Shown here piece by piece: positions 27,381-34,365 of a stretch of DNA of 58,763 bases. The notes under the pieces were generated by a model that worked only from the letters and a program-made list of their open reading frames with translations, did no database searches and was not told the DNA's origin. Where the stretch lies: positions 1 through 58,763 of the forward strand of contig JALFTC010000004.1 in NCBI GenBank assembly GCA_022779485.1, given 5' to 3'. Position 1 is the stretch's first letter. Each line of letters starts with the position of its first letter. The position numbers and the translations under genes were made by a program. The DNA is from Ruminococcus sp. (lineage in GTDB: Bacteria > Bacillota > Clostridia > Oscillospirales > Acutalibacteraceae).

Positions 27381-28267
27381 TGAACTATGTTATTCTTGAT
27401 TTAGAGTGGAATGCCTCATTCAGCAAAAGGGACAAGCGTTATTACAACGAAATAATCGAATACGGTGCAGTGAAAACTGACGAAAATCTTAACATAATCG
27501 ATACCTTTTCAATGCTGATAAAACCACAAATCGGCAAAAAGCTGAACTCCCGAATAAAGGAGCTTACCCACATAACAAACGAGGAGCTGGAAACCTCCCA
27601 CAACAGTTTTCAAACTGTTTCTGCCTTCTTTGAAGAATTTTTGGGTGATGCTGTTTTGCTCACTTGGGGTACAAGCGACATTCACGCCCTAATGGAAAAT
27701 TACGGCTACTACAATAAGGACAACCGTCCCTCATTCCTTAAGTACTATTGCGACTTACAGCTGTACTGCGAATTTGCCCTTGATAAGCACGACAAGGGCA
27801 AACAGATGGGACTTTCCACCTGTGCAGAGCTTTTAAATATTGACAGCGGAGAGCTAACATTACACCGAGCATTAACAGATGCAGAGCTTAGTCTGCTGTG
27901 CTTTAAAAAGCTGTACGACAAGGAAAAAATAGGGAAGTACATCAGGAAGTGTGACGATGAGTTTTATCGCAAAATCACCTTTAGAACCTGCTATATAACC
28001 GACATAAACAATCCCCTTATTGACAAATCAGAAATGAACTTTGACTGCCCGAAATGTAATCATAAGGCAAAAAGAAAAACAAAGTGGACAGTAAAAAACC
28101 GCTCATTCCGTGCAAACTTCCTCTGCGAAAACTGTGGACACGAGTTTATGGGCAGAATTGTTTATAAACTTAGGTACGAGGGACTAAAGATAAACAAAAG
28201 AGCAATACCAATCCCTCCACCAAAGGAAAACACAGAAGAAAATACCACAGCAAATAATATAGATTAG
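27380..28267 (+). CDS. DEDDh 3'-5' exonuclease with C-terminal zinc ribbon
   Basis: 295 residues. The exonuclease fold starts at once with 'YVILDLEWN' (catalytic D and E), then 'LLTWGTSDIHAL' and 'LHRALTDAELSL', giving the His/Asp of the DEDDh type. The C-terminal part has four cysteines, 'CPKCN' and 'CENCGHEF', forming a zinc ribbon, and a Pro/Glu/Thr-rich tail. KapD-like and DnaQ-like enzymes act on RNA or DNA ends; the zinc ribbon suggests a nucleic-acid-binding role such as RNA processing. The start overlaps typA by one base. Substrate unknown. Confidence 0.85.
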   Translation: MNYVILDLEWNASFSKRDKRYYNEIIEYGAVKTDENLNIIDTFSMLIKPQIGKKLNSRIKELTHITNEELETSHNSFQTVSAFFEEFLGDAVLLTWGTSDIHALMENYGYYNKDNRPSFLKYYCDLQLYCEFALDKHDKGKQMGLSTCAELLNIDSGELTLHRALTDAELSLLCFKKLYDKEKIGKYIRKCDDEFYRKITFRTCYITDINNPLIDKSEMNFDCPKCNHKAKRKTKWTVKNRSFRANFLCENCGHEFMGRIVYKLRYEGLKINKRAIPIPPPKENTEENTTANNID

Positions 28268-28272
28268 TAACT

Positions 28273-28306
28273 ACCCAAGAAAGCCCACAGCTTTCTTGGG
28301 TGTTTT
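28273..28306 (+). terminator. Terminator of typA-exonuclease
   Basis: ACCCAAGAAAGC-CCACA-GCTTTCTTGGGT, a perfect 12-bp stem followed by GTTTT. Confidence 0.93.
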
Positions 28307-28331
28307 AGTTTTGAGATTTTAGTTAAAACCG

Positions 28332-28410
28332 CTGTCATTCCGAGGGAGTGAAACTTCTTCTCCCTGTCATTCCGAGCGTAGCGAGGAATCTGAAAGAAAA
28401 GCAGTAGTGC
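28332..28410. repeat. Dispersed repeat, TGTCATTCCGAG family
   Basis: Two tandem half-copies of GTCATTCCGAG (28334 and 28367), the second continuing with CGTAGCGAGGAATCT, then GCAGTAGTGC, as in the element at 4149. The rest of the 28307-28528 gap is AT-rich with nothing else recognisable apart from the promoter. Confidence 0.75.
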
Positions 28411-28528
28411 ATTAATCGATACCAATAGGTAATACGAAATAATTTTCCATTTTCAATTTTCAAATTTCCATTTTCCTAAAAAACCACCCCCAAATTCCCC
28501 TATATTCATCATATTTTCAACACTACCC

Positions 28529-28557
28529 TTGACAAAACCTCATTAAAATAGTAAATT
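28529..28557 (+). promoter_or_regulatory. Promoter of the amino-acid ABC operon
   Basis: A consensus TTGACA, a 17-bp spacer and TAAATT, about 30 bases upstream of the substrate-binding-protein start. Confidence 0.75.
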
Positions 28558-28588
28558 AAAAGGGTACAATTTATTGGGAGGTATTACA

Positions 28589-29359
28589 ATGAAAAAACTA
28601 TTAGCATTTGCTATCACAGTAGTTTTAATCGCAACTTGCCTTGTAGGCTGTGGCGGTTCAGACTCAAAGGATGATAACAAACTTGAAACAGTAACAGAGG
28701 GTAAATTAACAATGGCAACAAATGCCGAATTCCCACCATATGAATTTTATGAGGGCGAAAAGGTTGTTGGTATTGACGCAGAGGTTGCAGAGAAGATTGC
28801 AGAAAAGCTTGGTCTTGAGCTTGAAATCGCTGATGTTTCCTTTGACTCAATCATTCCCGGTGTTCAAAGCGGTAAGTACGATATGGGTATGGCAGGTATG
28901 ACTGTTACAGACGAAAGAAAGAGAAGTGTTAATTTCTCCGATTCCTACGCAACAGGTATCCAGTCAGTTATCGTTAAGGAAGATTCCCCTATTAAGTCTA
29001 TCGACGATTTGGACGGCAAGAAGATTGGCGTACAGACAGCAACAACAGGCGACATCTACGCATCCGACGATTACGGCGAAGATAATGTAAAGAGATTTGA
29101 AAACGGTGCAGCAGCAGTTGCAGCTCTTACAGCTAACAAGGTTGACTGCGTAATTATTGATAACGAGCCTGCAAAGGCATATGTTGAGGCTAACAAGGGT
29201 CTGAAGATTCTTGACACAGAGTATGCAGTTGAGGACTATGCAATCTGCTTCTCTAAGGACAGCGAGGAGCTTCAAAAGAAGGTAAACGATGCCCTTAATG
29301 AGCTTAAGAAAGATGGTTCAATTCAGAAGATAGTTGATAAGTACATCAACGCAGATTAA
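28589..29359 (+). CDS. Polar amino-acid ABC transporter, substrate-binding lipoprotein
   Basis: 256 residues from the ATG at 28589, with GGGAGGT upstream. A lipoprotein signal peptide ends in the lipobox 'LVGC' (Cys about 22), so it is anchored to the outer face of the membrane. The chain is a class-3 periplasmic-binding fold: 'LTMATNAEFPPYEF', the signature 'AEVAEKIAEKLGLELE', 'MAGMTVTDERKRSVNFSDSY' and 'KKIGVQTATTGD'. These motifs are shared by glutamine, arginine and cystine receptors, so the exact substrate is open. It is followed by a permease and an ATPase, a complete transporter. Confidence 0.94.
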   Translation: MKKLLAFAITVVLIATCLVGCGGSDSKDDNKLETVTEGKLTMATNAEFPPYEFYEGEKVVGIDAEVAEKIAEKLGLELEIADVSFDSIIPGVQSGKYDMGMAGMTVTDERKRSVNFSDSYATGIQSVIVKEDSPIKSIDDLDGKKIGVQTATTGDIYASDDYGEDNVKRFENGAAAVAALTANKVDCVIIDNEPAKAYVEANKGLKILDTEYAVEDYAICFSKDSEELQKKVNDALNELKKDGSIQKIVDKYINAD

Positions 29360-29380
29360 TTATTTATACTAAGGCAATGT

Positions 29381-29411
29381 GGCTGTTGCAAAAAATTAAT
29401 TTGCGACAGCC
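29381..29411 (+). terminator. Intercistronic hairpin in the amino-acid ABC operon
   Basis: GGCTGTTGCAAA pairs with TTTGCGACAGCC (one wobble) and is followed by TTTA. It would partly terminate or protect the transcript, giving more receptor than permease. A related hairpin lies at 41573-41610. Confidence 0.65.
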
Positions 29412-29438
29412 TTTACTTTGTGTTAAGGGGTTCACTTT

Positions 29439-30185
29439 ATGTGGGATGCTATTTGTAATTGGTTTGCAGATTTAGGCGACCAACTTTATTTTGTTTTTAT
29501 TGAAAAAGACAGATACCAGCAAATGATCACAGGTCTTAAGAATACTCTGCTTATAACAGCAGGTGCATTGATTGTTGGTGTTGTTATCGGTGTTGTAGTA
29601 GCCTCAATTCGTTCTTCCTATGACAAGAACAAGGAGTCTATGAAGCTGCGCAAGGGTGCCGGTTACTATGTCCTCACAGTTCTAAATGCAATTTGTAAGG
29701 TTTACCTAACCGTTATCCGTGGTACACCTGTTGTAGTTCAGCTGATGATTTCATACTTCATCATCTTTGTTTCGGCAAAGGACGGTGTTCCCGTTGGTAT
29801 TTTTGCATTCGGTATCAATTCAGGCGCATATGTTGCAGAAATATTCCGTGGCGGAATTATGGCAGTTGACAACGGACAGTTTGAGGCAGGTAGAAGTCTT
29901 GGCTTTAACTATCTTCAAACAATGCGTCACATTGTTGTGCCACAGATGTTCAAGGCTGTTTTGCCAACCTTGTGTAACGAATTTATCACCCTGCTGAAAG
30001 AAACCTCTGTTGTAGGTTATGTTGGTGTTATCGACCTTACAAAGGCAGGTAATGTCATTGCAGGCAGAACATATTCCTACTTTATTCCGCTTTTAACAGT
30101 AGCGGCAGTTTACCTTGTAATGGTAATGATTCTTTCATTCTTTGTAGGTAAGCTTGAAAGGAGGTTAAGAAAAAATGAGCGATAA
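29439..30185 (+). CDS. Amino-acid ABC transporter permease
   Basis: 248 residues of the HisM/GlnP type with five predicted membrane segments. A longer cytoplasmic stretch after the first helix ([17 protein letters not shown]) is a loop expansion. The EAA-like coupling motif is '[24 protein letters not shown]' (about residues 132-155), which contacts the ATPase. The gene overlaps the ATPase start by 11 bases. Confidence 0.92.
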   Translation: MWDAICNWFADLGDQLYFVFIEKDRYQQMITGLKNTLLITAGALIVGVVIGVVVASIRSSYDKNKESMKLRKGAGYYVLTVLNAICKVYLTVIRGTPVVVQLMISYFIIFVSAKDGVPVGIFAFGINSGAYVAEIFRGGIMAVDNGQFEAGRSLGFNYLQTMRHIVVPQMFKAVLPTLCNEFITLLKETSVVGYVGVIDLTKAGNVIAGRTYSYFIPLLTVAAVYLVMVMILSFFVGKLERRLRKNER

Positions 30186-30918
30186 TGTATTAATAAAGGT
30201 TAACGACCTGAAAAAGCATTACAACGGCGGTGAGGTTAAAGCCCTTGACGGTGTAAGCTGTAATATAAACAGCGGAGAGGTTGTAGTTATCATCGGGCCT
30301 TCCGGCAGTGGCAAGTCAACTCTTTTACGCTCACTAAATCTCCTTGAAATCCCAACCTCAGGCACAATTTTACTTGATGATGTGGATATTACTAACCCAA
30401 AGGTAAACATCAATGTTCACCGTCAGAAGATGGGTATGGTGTTCCAGCACTTCAATCTTTTCCCCAATATGACAGTGCTTAAAAATATGACAATCGCCCC
30501 AATGAAACTCCTTAAAAAGTCCAAGGAAGAGGCTACAAAAACAGCAATGAATTTGCTGGAAAGAGTAGGACTTGCCGACAGGGCTGACGCCTATCCCGAC
30601 CAGCTTTCCGGCGGACAAAAGCAGAGGGTAGCAATCGTAAGAGCCTTGTGTATGGAGCCGGAGGTAATGCTTTTTGACGAGCCAACCTCAGCCCTTGACC
30701 CCGAAATGGTAGGAGAAGTTCTTGATGTTATGAAAGAGCTTGCAAAAGAGGGTATGACAATGGTTGTTGTTACCCACGAAATGGGCTTTGCCCGTGAGGT
30801 TGCCGACAGAGTAATCTTTATGAGCGAAGGCACCATAGTAGAAGAGGGAACACCAGAAGAAATTTTCACTTCCCCTAAAGAGGACAGAACAAAAGAATTT
30901 TTAAGATGTGTTCTCTAA
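30175..30918 (+). CDS. Amino-acid ABC transporter ATPase (GlnQ type)
   Basis: 247 residues, the normal length. It powers the polar amino-acid importer. Walker [10 protein letters not shown] (about 42-50), signature LSGGQKQR (about 142), Walker [13 protein letters not shown], the switch His in 'VVVTHEMGF' and the GlnQ-like '[12 protein letters not shown]' are intact. It is the last gene of the operon and is followed by a strong terminator. GlnQ-type naming follows from sequence; the substrate is not determined. Confidence 0.95.
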   Translation: MSDNVLIKVNDLKKHYNGGEVKALDGVSCNINSGEVVVIIGPSGSGKSTLLRSLNLLEIPTSGTILLDDVDITNPKVNINVHRQKMGMVFQHFNLFPNMTVLKNMTIAPMKLLKKSKEEATKTAMNLLERVGLADRADAYPDQLSGGQKQRVAIVRALCMEPEVMLFDEPTSALDPEMVGEVLDVMKELAKEGMTMVVVTHEMGFAREVADRVIFMSEGTIVEEGTPEEIFTSPKEDRTKEFLRCVL

Positions 30919-30940
30919 TCACCTAATATTAAATTGAGTT

Positions 30941-30978
30941 CACCCAAGCATTCCGTACGATATGCTTGGGTGTTTTTT
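30941..30978 (+). terminator. Terminator of the amino-acid ABC operon
   Basis: CACCCAAGCA pairs with TGCTTGGGTG, followed by seven T. Confidence 0.95.
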
Positions 30979-31048
30979 TACCCTATTTAATTCTAATTCA
31001 GAAAAATAACTGTATAAAAGACCCATAAAAAGTACTTGTAATAAATAA

Positions 31049-31066
31049 TTAGAACAAATGTTCTAA
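31049..31066. promoter_or_regulatory. Palindromic operator, SOS-box-like
   Basis: TTAGAACAAATGTTCTAA has 8-bp arms around a two-base centre. The inner GAAC-N4-GTTC core fits the Gram-positive LexA consensus (CGAAC-N4-GTTCG) with differing flanks. It ends 6 bases before the -35 of the next promoter, a place suited to a repressor. LexA binding is a guess; another dimeric regulator is possible. Confidence 0.45.
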
Positions 31067-31072
31067 AAACTA

Positions 31073-31101
31073 TTGCCTAATCTGTGAACATTCGCTACAA
31101 T
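31073..31101 (+). promoter_or_regulatory. Promoter for the small coiled/sigma-like pair
   Basis: TTGCCT, a 17-bp spacer and TACAAT, 78 bases upstream of the first gene. Confidence 0.6.
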
Positions 31102-31178
31102 AATAATTGCTAAACAGGTTTAGCCCCAAATACCATTGTGAATTATTATGATTAAGATTAAGTTTAGGAAGTGAATGT

Positions 31179-31391
31179 ATGAATTATAAGTTATGGGCAG
31201 AAGAATATTTAAAGGACGCACAAAACATTAAAAGTGCAATAGATAAAGAGAAAGAAAACCTCAAAAAGGCTAAAAAATTTGATGAAACTCAGGAGATTAA
31301 CAGGCGAATACAGATTTTGCGGTCTATGTATTACGAATGTAAGCTGACAGCGTCACTGCTATCGGGAAAGGAATGTGAACAGGTTGCGTAA
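31179..31391 (+). CDS. Small helical protein of unknown function
   Basis: 70 residues with GGAAG about 6 bases before the ATG. It is highly charged and helical (KSAIDKEKENLKKAKKFDE), likely a coiled coil, with no signal peptide. The next frame begins inside its last codons, so the two are translationally coupled. I do not recognise the family; the pairing with a sigma-like protein hints at a regulatory or accessory role, as in phage or integrated-element leftovers. Confidence 0.6.
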   Translation: MNYKLWAEEYLKDAQNIKSAIDKEKENLKKAKKFDETQEINRRIQILRSMYYECKLTASLLSGKECEQVA

Positions 31392-31677
31392 TTTTGTTAA
31401 TATGAACGAATATATTGACAATATGGTTTCCTATAAGCTGTACAACCAGTCCGGCATCTCCAATTCTAATGATGTTAATATGGCTAAGGATTTGCTATTA
31501 AACGCAATAGATACAGTTCTTACCGAAAAGCAAAAGAAGTATGTCAAAATGCACTACTTTATGGACAAGCCAATGAATCAAATAGCAAAGGAGCTTGGAG
31601 TCAACCCCTCAACAGTAACAAGGACAATCCAGTCGGCAAAAAAACGACTGTCAATCCTAAGTTTTTTCCTGAAATAA
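31375..31677 (+). CDS. Sigma-70 region-4-like helix-turn-helix protein
   Basis: 100 residues from a GTG at 31375; an ATG at 31402 is the alternative, and neither has a good ribosome site, so coupling to the upstream gene is likely. Residues about 55-95 ('LTEKQKKYVKMHYFMDKPMNQIAKELGVNPSTVTRTIQSAKKRL') match sigma-factor region 4: a recognition helix in NPSTVTRTI. Region 2 is missing, so it is not a full sigma factor. Such fragments act as regulators in phages and in sporulation or competence circuits. The target is unknown. Confidence 0.65.
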   Translation: MNRLRNFVNMNEYIDNMVSYKLYNQSGISNSNDVNMAKDLLLNAIDTVLTEKQKKYVKMHYFMDKPMNQIAKELGVNPSTVTRTIQSAKKRLSILSFFLK

Positions 31678-31682
31678 CACAA

Positions 31683-31712
31683 AAAGGACTATCCTGAAAG
31701 GGATAGTCCTTT
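31683..31712 (+). terminator. Terminator of the small pair
   Basis: AAAGGACTATCC-TGAAAG-GGATAGTCCTTT, a perfect 12-bp stem 6 bases after the stop. Confidence 0.9.
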
Positions 31713-31729
31713 GAAATGTTATTGTAAAA

Positions 31730-31815
31730 AAGCCTCCACCAGACGGGGGAGGGGGACCGCTTGCGGTGGAAGGAGGGAAAAATTGTCCTCTTTATCTCAC
31801 TTTGTCTTTAGATTT
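31730..31815. repeat. Degenerate copy of the 3.5-kb palindromic repeat
   Basis: It contains AGCCTCC..GGGGGAGG, an inner CCGCTTGCGG hairpin and GTCCTCTTTATCTCA followed by CTTTAGAT, matching the array at 3.9 kb. No coding frame is present. Confidence 0.75.
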
Positions 31816-31849
31816 TATTGTATAGGTCAGTAATTAAAACCCAAATATT

Positions 31850-32050
31850 CTAAATCTCAAAATCTTCTTTCCTGAATTTCTGCATTTCAGGGGAGCTTTC
31901 GGGGATTCTCAAGGTAGGGTTGTACTTAAATTTTCTGCACTTACCATTTTTAATACTCTTTTTAACCGTACAGATATATCCGCTTTGAGCATTGGCAGAA
32001 TTACTGCAATATTCGCACTTTACTTCAATATTGTTTCCAAATAATTTCAT
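31850..32050 (-). CDS. Small Cys-rich protein, possible zinc ribbon
   Basis: 66 residues. The ATG at 32050 follows AGGTGAT by 4 bases; the longer frame to 32095 includes an N-terminal stretch overlapping the promoter. Four cysteines occur: CEYC near the start, then 'YICTVKKSIKNGKCRKFKYNP'. The pattern suits a small zinc-binding protein. It is transcribed divergently from pgeF and shares its promoter -35. The role is unknown. Confidence 0.7.
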   Translation of the reverse strand: MKLFGNNIEVKCEYCSNSANAQSGYICTVKKSIKNGKCRKFKYNPTLRIPESSPEMQKFRKEDFEI

Positions 32051-32066
32051 AATATCACCTGTGCCT

Positions 32067-32095
32067 ATTATAGACTTTATTTTATCCACTTGCAA
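32067..32095 (-). promoter_or_regulatory. Minus-strand promoter of the Cys-rich gene
   Basis: TTGCAA, a 17-bp spacer and TATAAT, 17 bases upstream of the minus-strand start. Its -35 is the same hexamer used by the pgeF promoter. Confidence 0.7.
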
Positions 32096-32118
32096 GTATA
32101 AAAAGAATATTGTACAAT
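32090..32118 (+). promoter_or_regulatory. Plus-strand promoter of pgeF
   Basis: TTGCAA, a 17-bp spacer and TACAAT, 17 bases upstream of the start at 32135. The self-complementary TTGCAA at 32090-32095 also serves the opposite strand. Confidence 0.7.
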
Positions 32119-32134
32119 AATTTTGGTGATATAT

Positions 32135-32968
32135 ATGAAAATAAACAGCAAAACAATGACCATAAATGAAAATAAAGGTGTACCATTCCTCACATATAAC
32201 AGGCTTTCACAGATTGACTTTATCCGTCACGCCTTTTCAACAAAGCACGGTGGTGTGTCAACAGATGAATGGACATCAATGAATTTCGCATTTTCTCGTG
32301 GCGATAAGCCGGAAAATGTTATTGAAAACTACAAGATTTTTTCCGATGCAGTAGGCTTTGACTACAATTCCCTTGTTACATCAAGTCAAGACCACAACAC
32401 CTATGTAAGGGCGGTTACTAAAAATGAGTGTGGCATTGGCATATGGAGGGAAAAGGATATGCTGTCCGTTGATGCCCTCATTACAAACGAGCCAAATGTA
32501 ACCCTTGTTACCCACTATGCCGACTGTACACCACTGTTTTTTGTAGATACAGTAGGCAAAGCAATAGGACTTGCTCACGCAGGCTGGAGGGGAACAGTTG
32601 GCAGAATCGGGGAAGAGGTCATTAAAAAAATGACTTCCCTATACGGCACTCACCCAAAGGATGTTGTGGTGGCAATAGGTCCGGCAATTTCAAAGTGCTG
32701 TTACGAGGTGGACAGGGACTGTGCAGAAAATTTCTACAACCTAAAAGACCTTGACAACAGCAAATTCATTTTCCCAAAAAATGAGGTTAAATATATGATA
32801 GATTTGCTTGAAACAAACAGGCAAATCGTAATAAAAGCAGGAGTAAAGAAAGAAAATATTGTCCTAAGCGACCTTTGCACAAAATGCAACTCCGATTTAC
32901 TGTGGAGTCACCGTGCAACAAATGGTCACAGAGGAACAATGTGTGCCTTTATGTGTATTGAAAAGTAG
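32135..32968 (+). CDS. pgeF: Peptidoglycan editing factor PgeF / YfiH-family laccase-domain protein
   Basis: 277 residues from the ATG at 32135 (GGTGAT 4 bases upstream; a TTG 12 bases earlier is weaker). The family motifs are 'IRHAFSTKHGG', 'TSSQDHNT', 'THYADCTPLFF' and 'GLAHAGWRGTVGRI', with the Cys and His residues that bind the metal. The E. coli member hydrolyses aberrant UDP-MurNAc-dipeptides; related proteins act on purine nucleosides. It precedes an RluA-family gene with a 2-base gap. Confidence 0.9.
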   Translation: MKINSKTMTINENKGVPFLTYNRLSQIDFIRHAFSTKHGGVSTDEWTSMNFAFSRGDKPENVIENYKIFSDAVGFDYNSLVTSSQDHNTYVRAVTKNECGIGIWREKDMLSVDALITNEPNVTLVTHYADCTPLFFVDTVGKAIGLAHAGWRGTVGRIGEEVIKKMTSLYGTHPKDVVVAIGPAISKCCYEVDRDCAENFYNLKDLDNSKFIFPKNEVKYMIDLLETNRQIVIKAGVKKENIVLSDLCTKCNSDLLWSHRATNGHRGTMCAFMCIEK

Positions 32969-32970
32969 CT

Positions 32971-33924
32971 ATGAGAGAATTAACAGTAGAAAAAAATGAC
33001 GCAGGTCAAAGGTTAGATAAATTTCTTCTAAAGAAATTTAAAACAATGCCAAAGTCAATGGCTTATATGTATATCAGAAAAAAATGTATAAAAATAAACG
33101 GCAAAAAGGCGTCACCTCAGGATTTTCTGTCCCTTGGTGATGTGCTGACCTTTTATATCAAGGATGAATTTTTTGAGGATGCTAAGGAAGAAAACTACGA
33201 ATTCCTAAAAGCACCAAAAACCCTTGACATATTGTACGAGGACGAAAACATTATCCTCATTGACAAAAAGCCGGGACTTATTGTACATCAGGACAAAAGC
33301 TATCACTTTGACTGCCTTGTTCACAGGGTACAGCACTATCTTTATGACAAAGGAGAATATGACCCCAAAAACGAAAATTCCTTTGCACCTGCCCTTGTAA
33401 ACAGAATAGACAGAAACACAGGGGGAATTGTAATTGGTGCAAAAAATGCAAAGGCTCTCCGTATCCTTAACCAAAAATTAAAAGATAGAGAACTCCACAA
33501 ATACTACCTCTGCCTTGTGATAAACAAGCCAAAGGAAGAAAGAGGACTTCTTTCAGACTACCTTATCAAGGACGAAAAAACAAATAAAGTAAAGGTGCTG
33601 AAAAAGGAAGTAAAGGGCAGTAAAAAAATCCTCACAAAATATACCGTACTCCAAAGCAAAAACGGACTTACCCTTTGCAGTGTTGATTTGCTCACAGGCA
33701 GAACTCACCAAATCAGAGCCCATATGGCGTCAATAGGATGTCCCATATTAGGTGACAATAAATACGGCGACAAAAAGCTGAACGAAAAGTACAGCCTTAA
33801 CAGACAATGCCTTTACAGTCACAGCATAACCTTTGACTTTACAACCGATGCAGAGGAACTTAACTACCTTAACGGAAAAACCTTTACCGCACAAAACATA
33901 TGGTTTATGAAATATCTTAAGTAA
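32971..33924 (+). CDS. RluA-family pseudouridine synthase
   Basis: 317 residues. An S4 domain lies at the N-terminus ('RLDKFLLKKFKTMPKSMAYMYIRKKCIKINGKK', about 12-45), followed by the catalytic domain with 'RIDRNTGGIVIGAKN' (catalytic Asp in HRxD-like context, here NRIDRNT) and 'LLTGRTHQIRAHMASIG', the RluA hallmark. It isomerises uridine in 23S rRNA or tRNA; RluC, RluD and YlyB-type enzymes share these features, so the exact sites are not assigned. It follows pgeF by 2 bases. Confidence 0.93.
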   Translation: MRELTVEKNDAGQRLDKFLLKKFKTMPKSMAYMYIRKKCIKINGKKASPQDFLSLGDVLTFYIKDEFFEDAKEENYEFLKAPKTLDILYEDENIILIDKKPGLIVHQDKSYHFDCLVHRVQHYLYDKGEYDPKNENSFAPALVNRIDRNTGGIVIGAKNAKALRILNQKLKDRELHKYYLCLVINKPKEERGLLSDYLIKDEKTNKVKVLKKEVKGSKKILTKYTVLQSKNGLTLCSVDLLTGRTHQIRAHMASIGCPILGDNKYGDKKLNEKYSLNRQCLYSHSITFDFTTDAEELNYLNGKTFTAQNIWFMKYLK

Positions 33925-33977
33925 TTTAAAGTAACCATTTTCACCTGATTGTATAGACTATACTGAGGGGTGGTTAA

Positions 33978-34121
33978 ATGAGGTGTTGGAGATTACAGAG
34001 GAAGATTTATATATCCTTTGCACTTGGTTTGCTGATTGCCTCAATCTTTCCCAATTGGTTAATAACAGATTGTTGTGCAGTTATAATAATCCTTTTATCA
34101 TTAACAGTTTGTCGGAGGTAA
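33978..34121 (+). CDS. 47-residue membrane protein upstream of spoVM
   Basis: ATG at 33978 with GAGGGGTGG 4 bases upstream. It starts MRCWRLQRKIYISF and has two short hydrophobic segments (about 12-24 and 33-44) ending CRR. The last codons contain the spoVM ribosome site (CGGAGG), so expression is coupled. Small proteins of this kind occur beside spore genes in clostridia; I know no function. Confidence 0.65.
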   Translation: MRCWRLQRKIYISFALGLLIASIFPNWLITDCCAVIIILLSLTVCRR

Positions 34122-34122
34122 T

Positions 34123-34215
34123 ATGAAAGTAGTTTTGATTGAAAACCCAAGGTTTATTGGCACAGTACTTCGTAAAATTTACGGTATTAAAAAAGAAAAG
34201 CCACAGCAAACATAA
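34123..34215 (+). CDS. spoVM: Stage V sporulation protein M, membrane-curvature anchor
   Basis: 30 residues, with GGAGG 4 bases before the ATG. The sequence opens MKVVLIENPRFIGTVLRKIY, then GIKKEK; it lines up position by position with B. subtilis SpoVM (26 residues): MK at the start, the conserved Pro9, then +-F-(L/I)-G, (V/I)-(L/V)-R, and a small basic tail. SpoVM is an amphipathic helix that marks the convex outer forespore membrane and recruits SpoIVA, the base layer of the spore coat. spoIVA and its partner sipL are 2-4 kb downstream. The gene is too short for default gene callers. Confidence 0.85.
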   Translation: MKVVLIENPRFIGTVLRKIYGIKKEKPQQT

Positions 34216-34248
34216 TATCGTTGTGATTATTCACAAACCGAACATATC

Positions 34249-34294
34249 AAAGGTATGCATAATGTACAAATTATGCGTACCTTTACTTTTTTTT
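34249..34294 (+). terminator. Terminator after spoVM
   Basis: AAAGGTATGCATAAT pairs with ATTATGCGTACCTTT (one wobble), followed by a long T run. Confidence 0.95.
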
Positions 34295-34324
34295 ATAAAA
34301 AATCATACATTTTTTGAATTTTTC

Positions 34325-34333
34325 TGTTATAAT
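34325..34333 (+). promoter_or_regulatory. Extended -10 promoter of the CBM26-dockerin gene
   Basis: TGTTATAAT is an extended -10 (TGN-TATAAT), 33 bases before the start codon. No good -35 is visible; a second TATAAT at 34341-34346 is too close to the ribosome site to be used. Confidence 0.45.
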
Positions 34334-34365
34334 GGTATTGTATAATTTCTAAGGAGGTAATTTTT

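Noticed and set aside
34139..34345. 68-codon plus frame overlapping spoVM
   Set aside because: It reads through the spoVM terminator and lacks a ribosome site; the 30-codon spoVM frame is far better supported.
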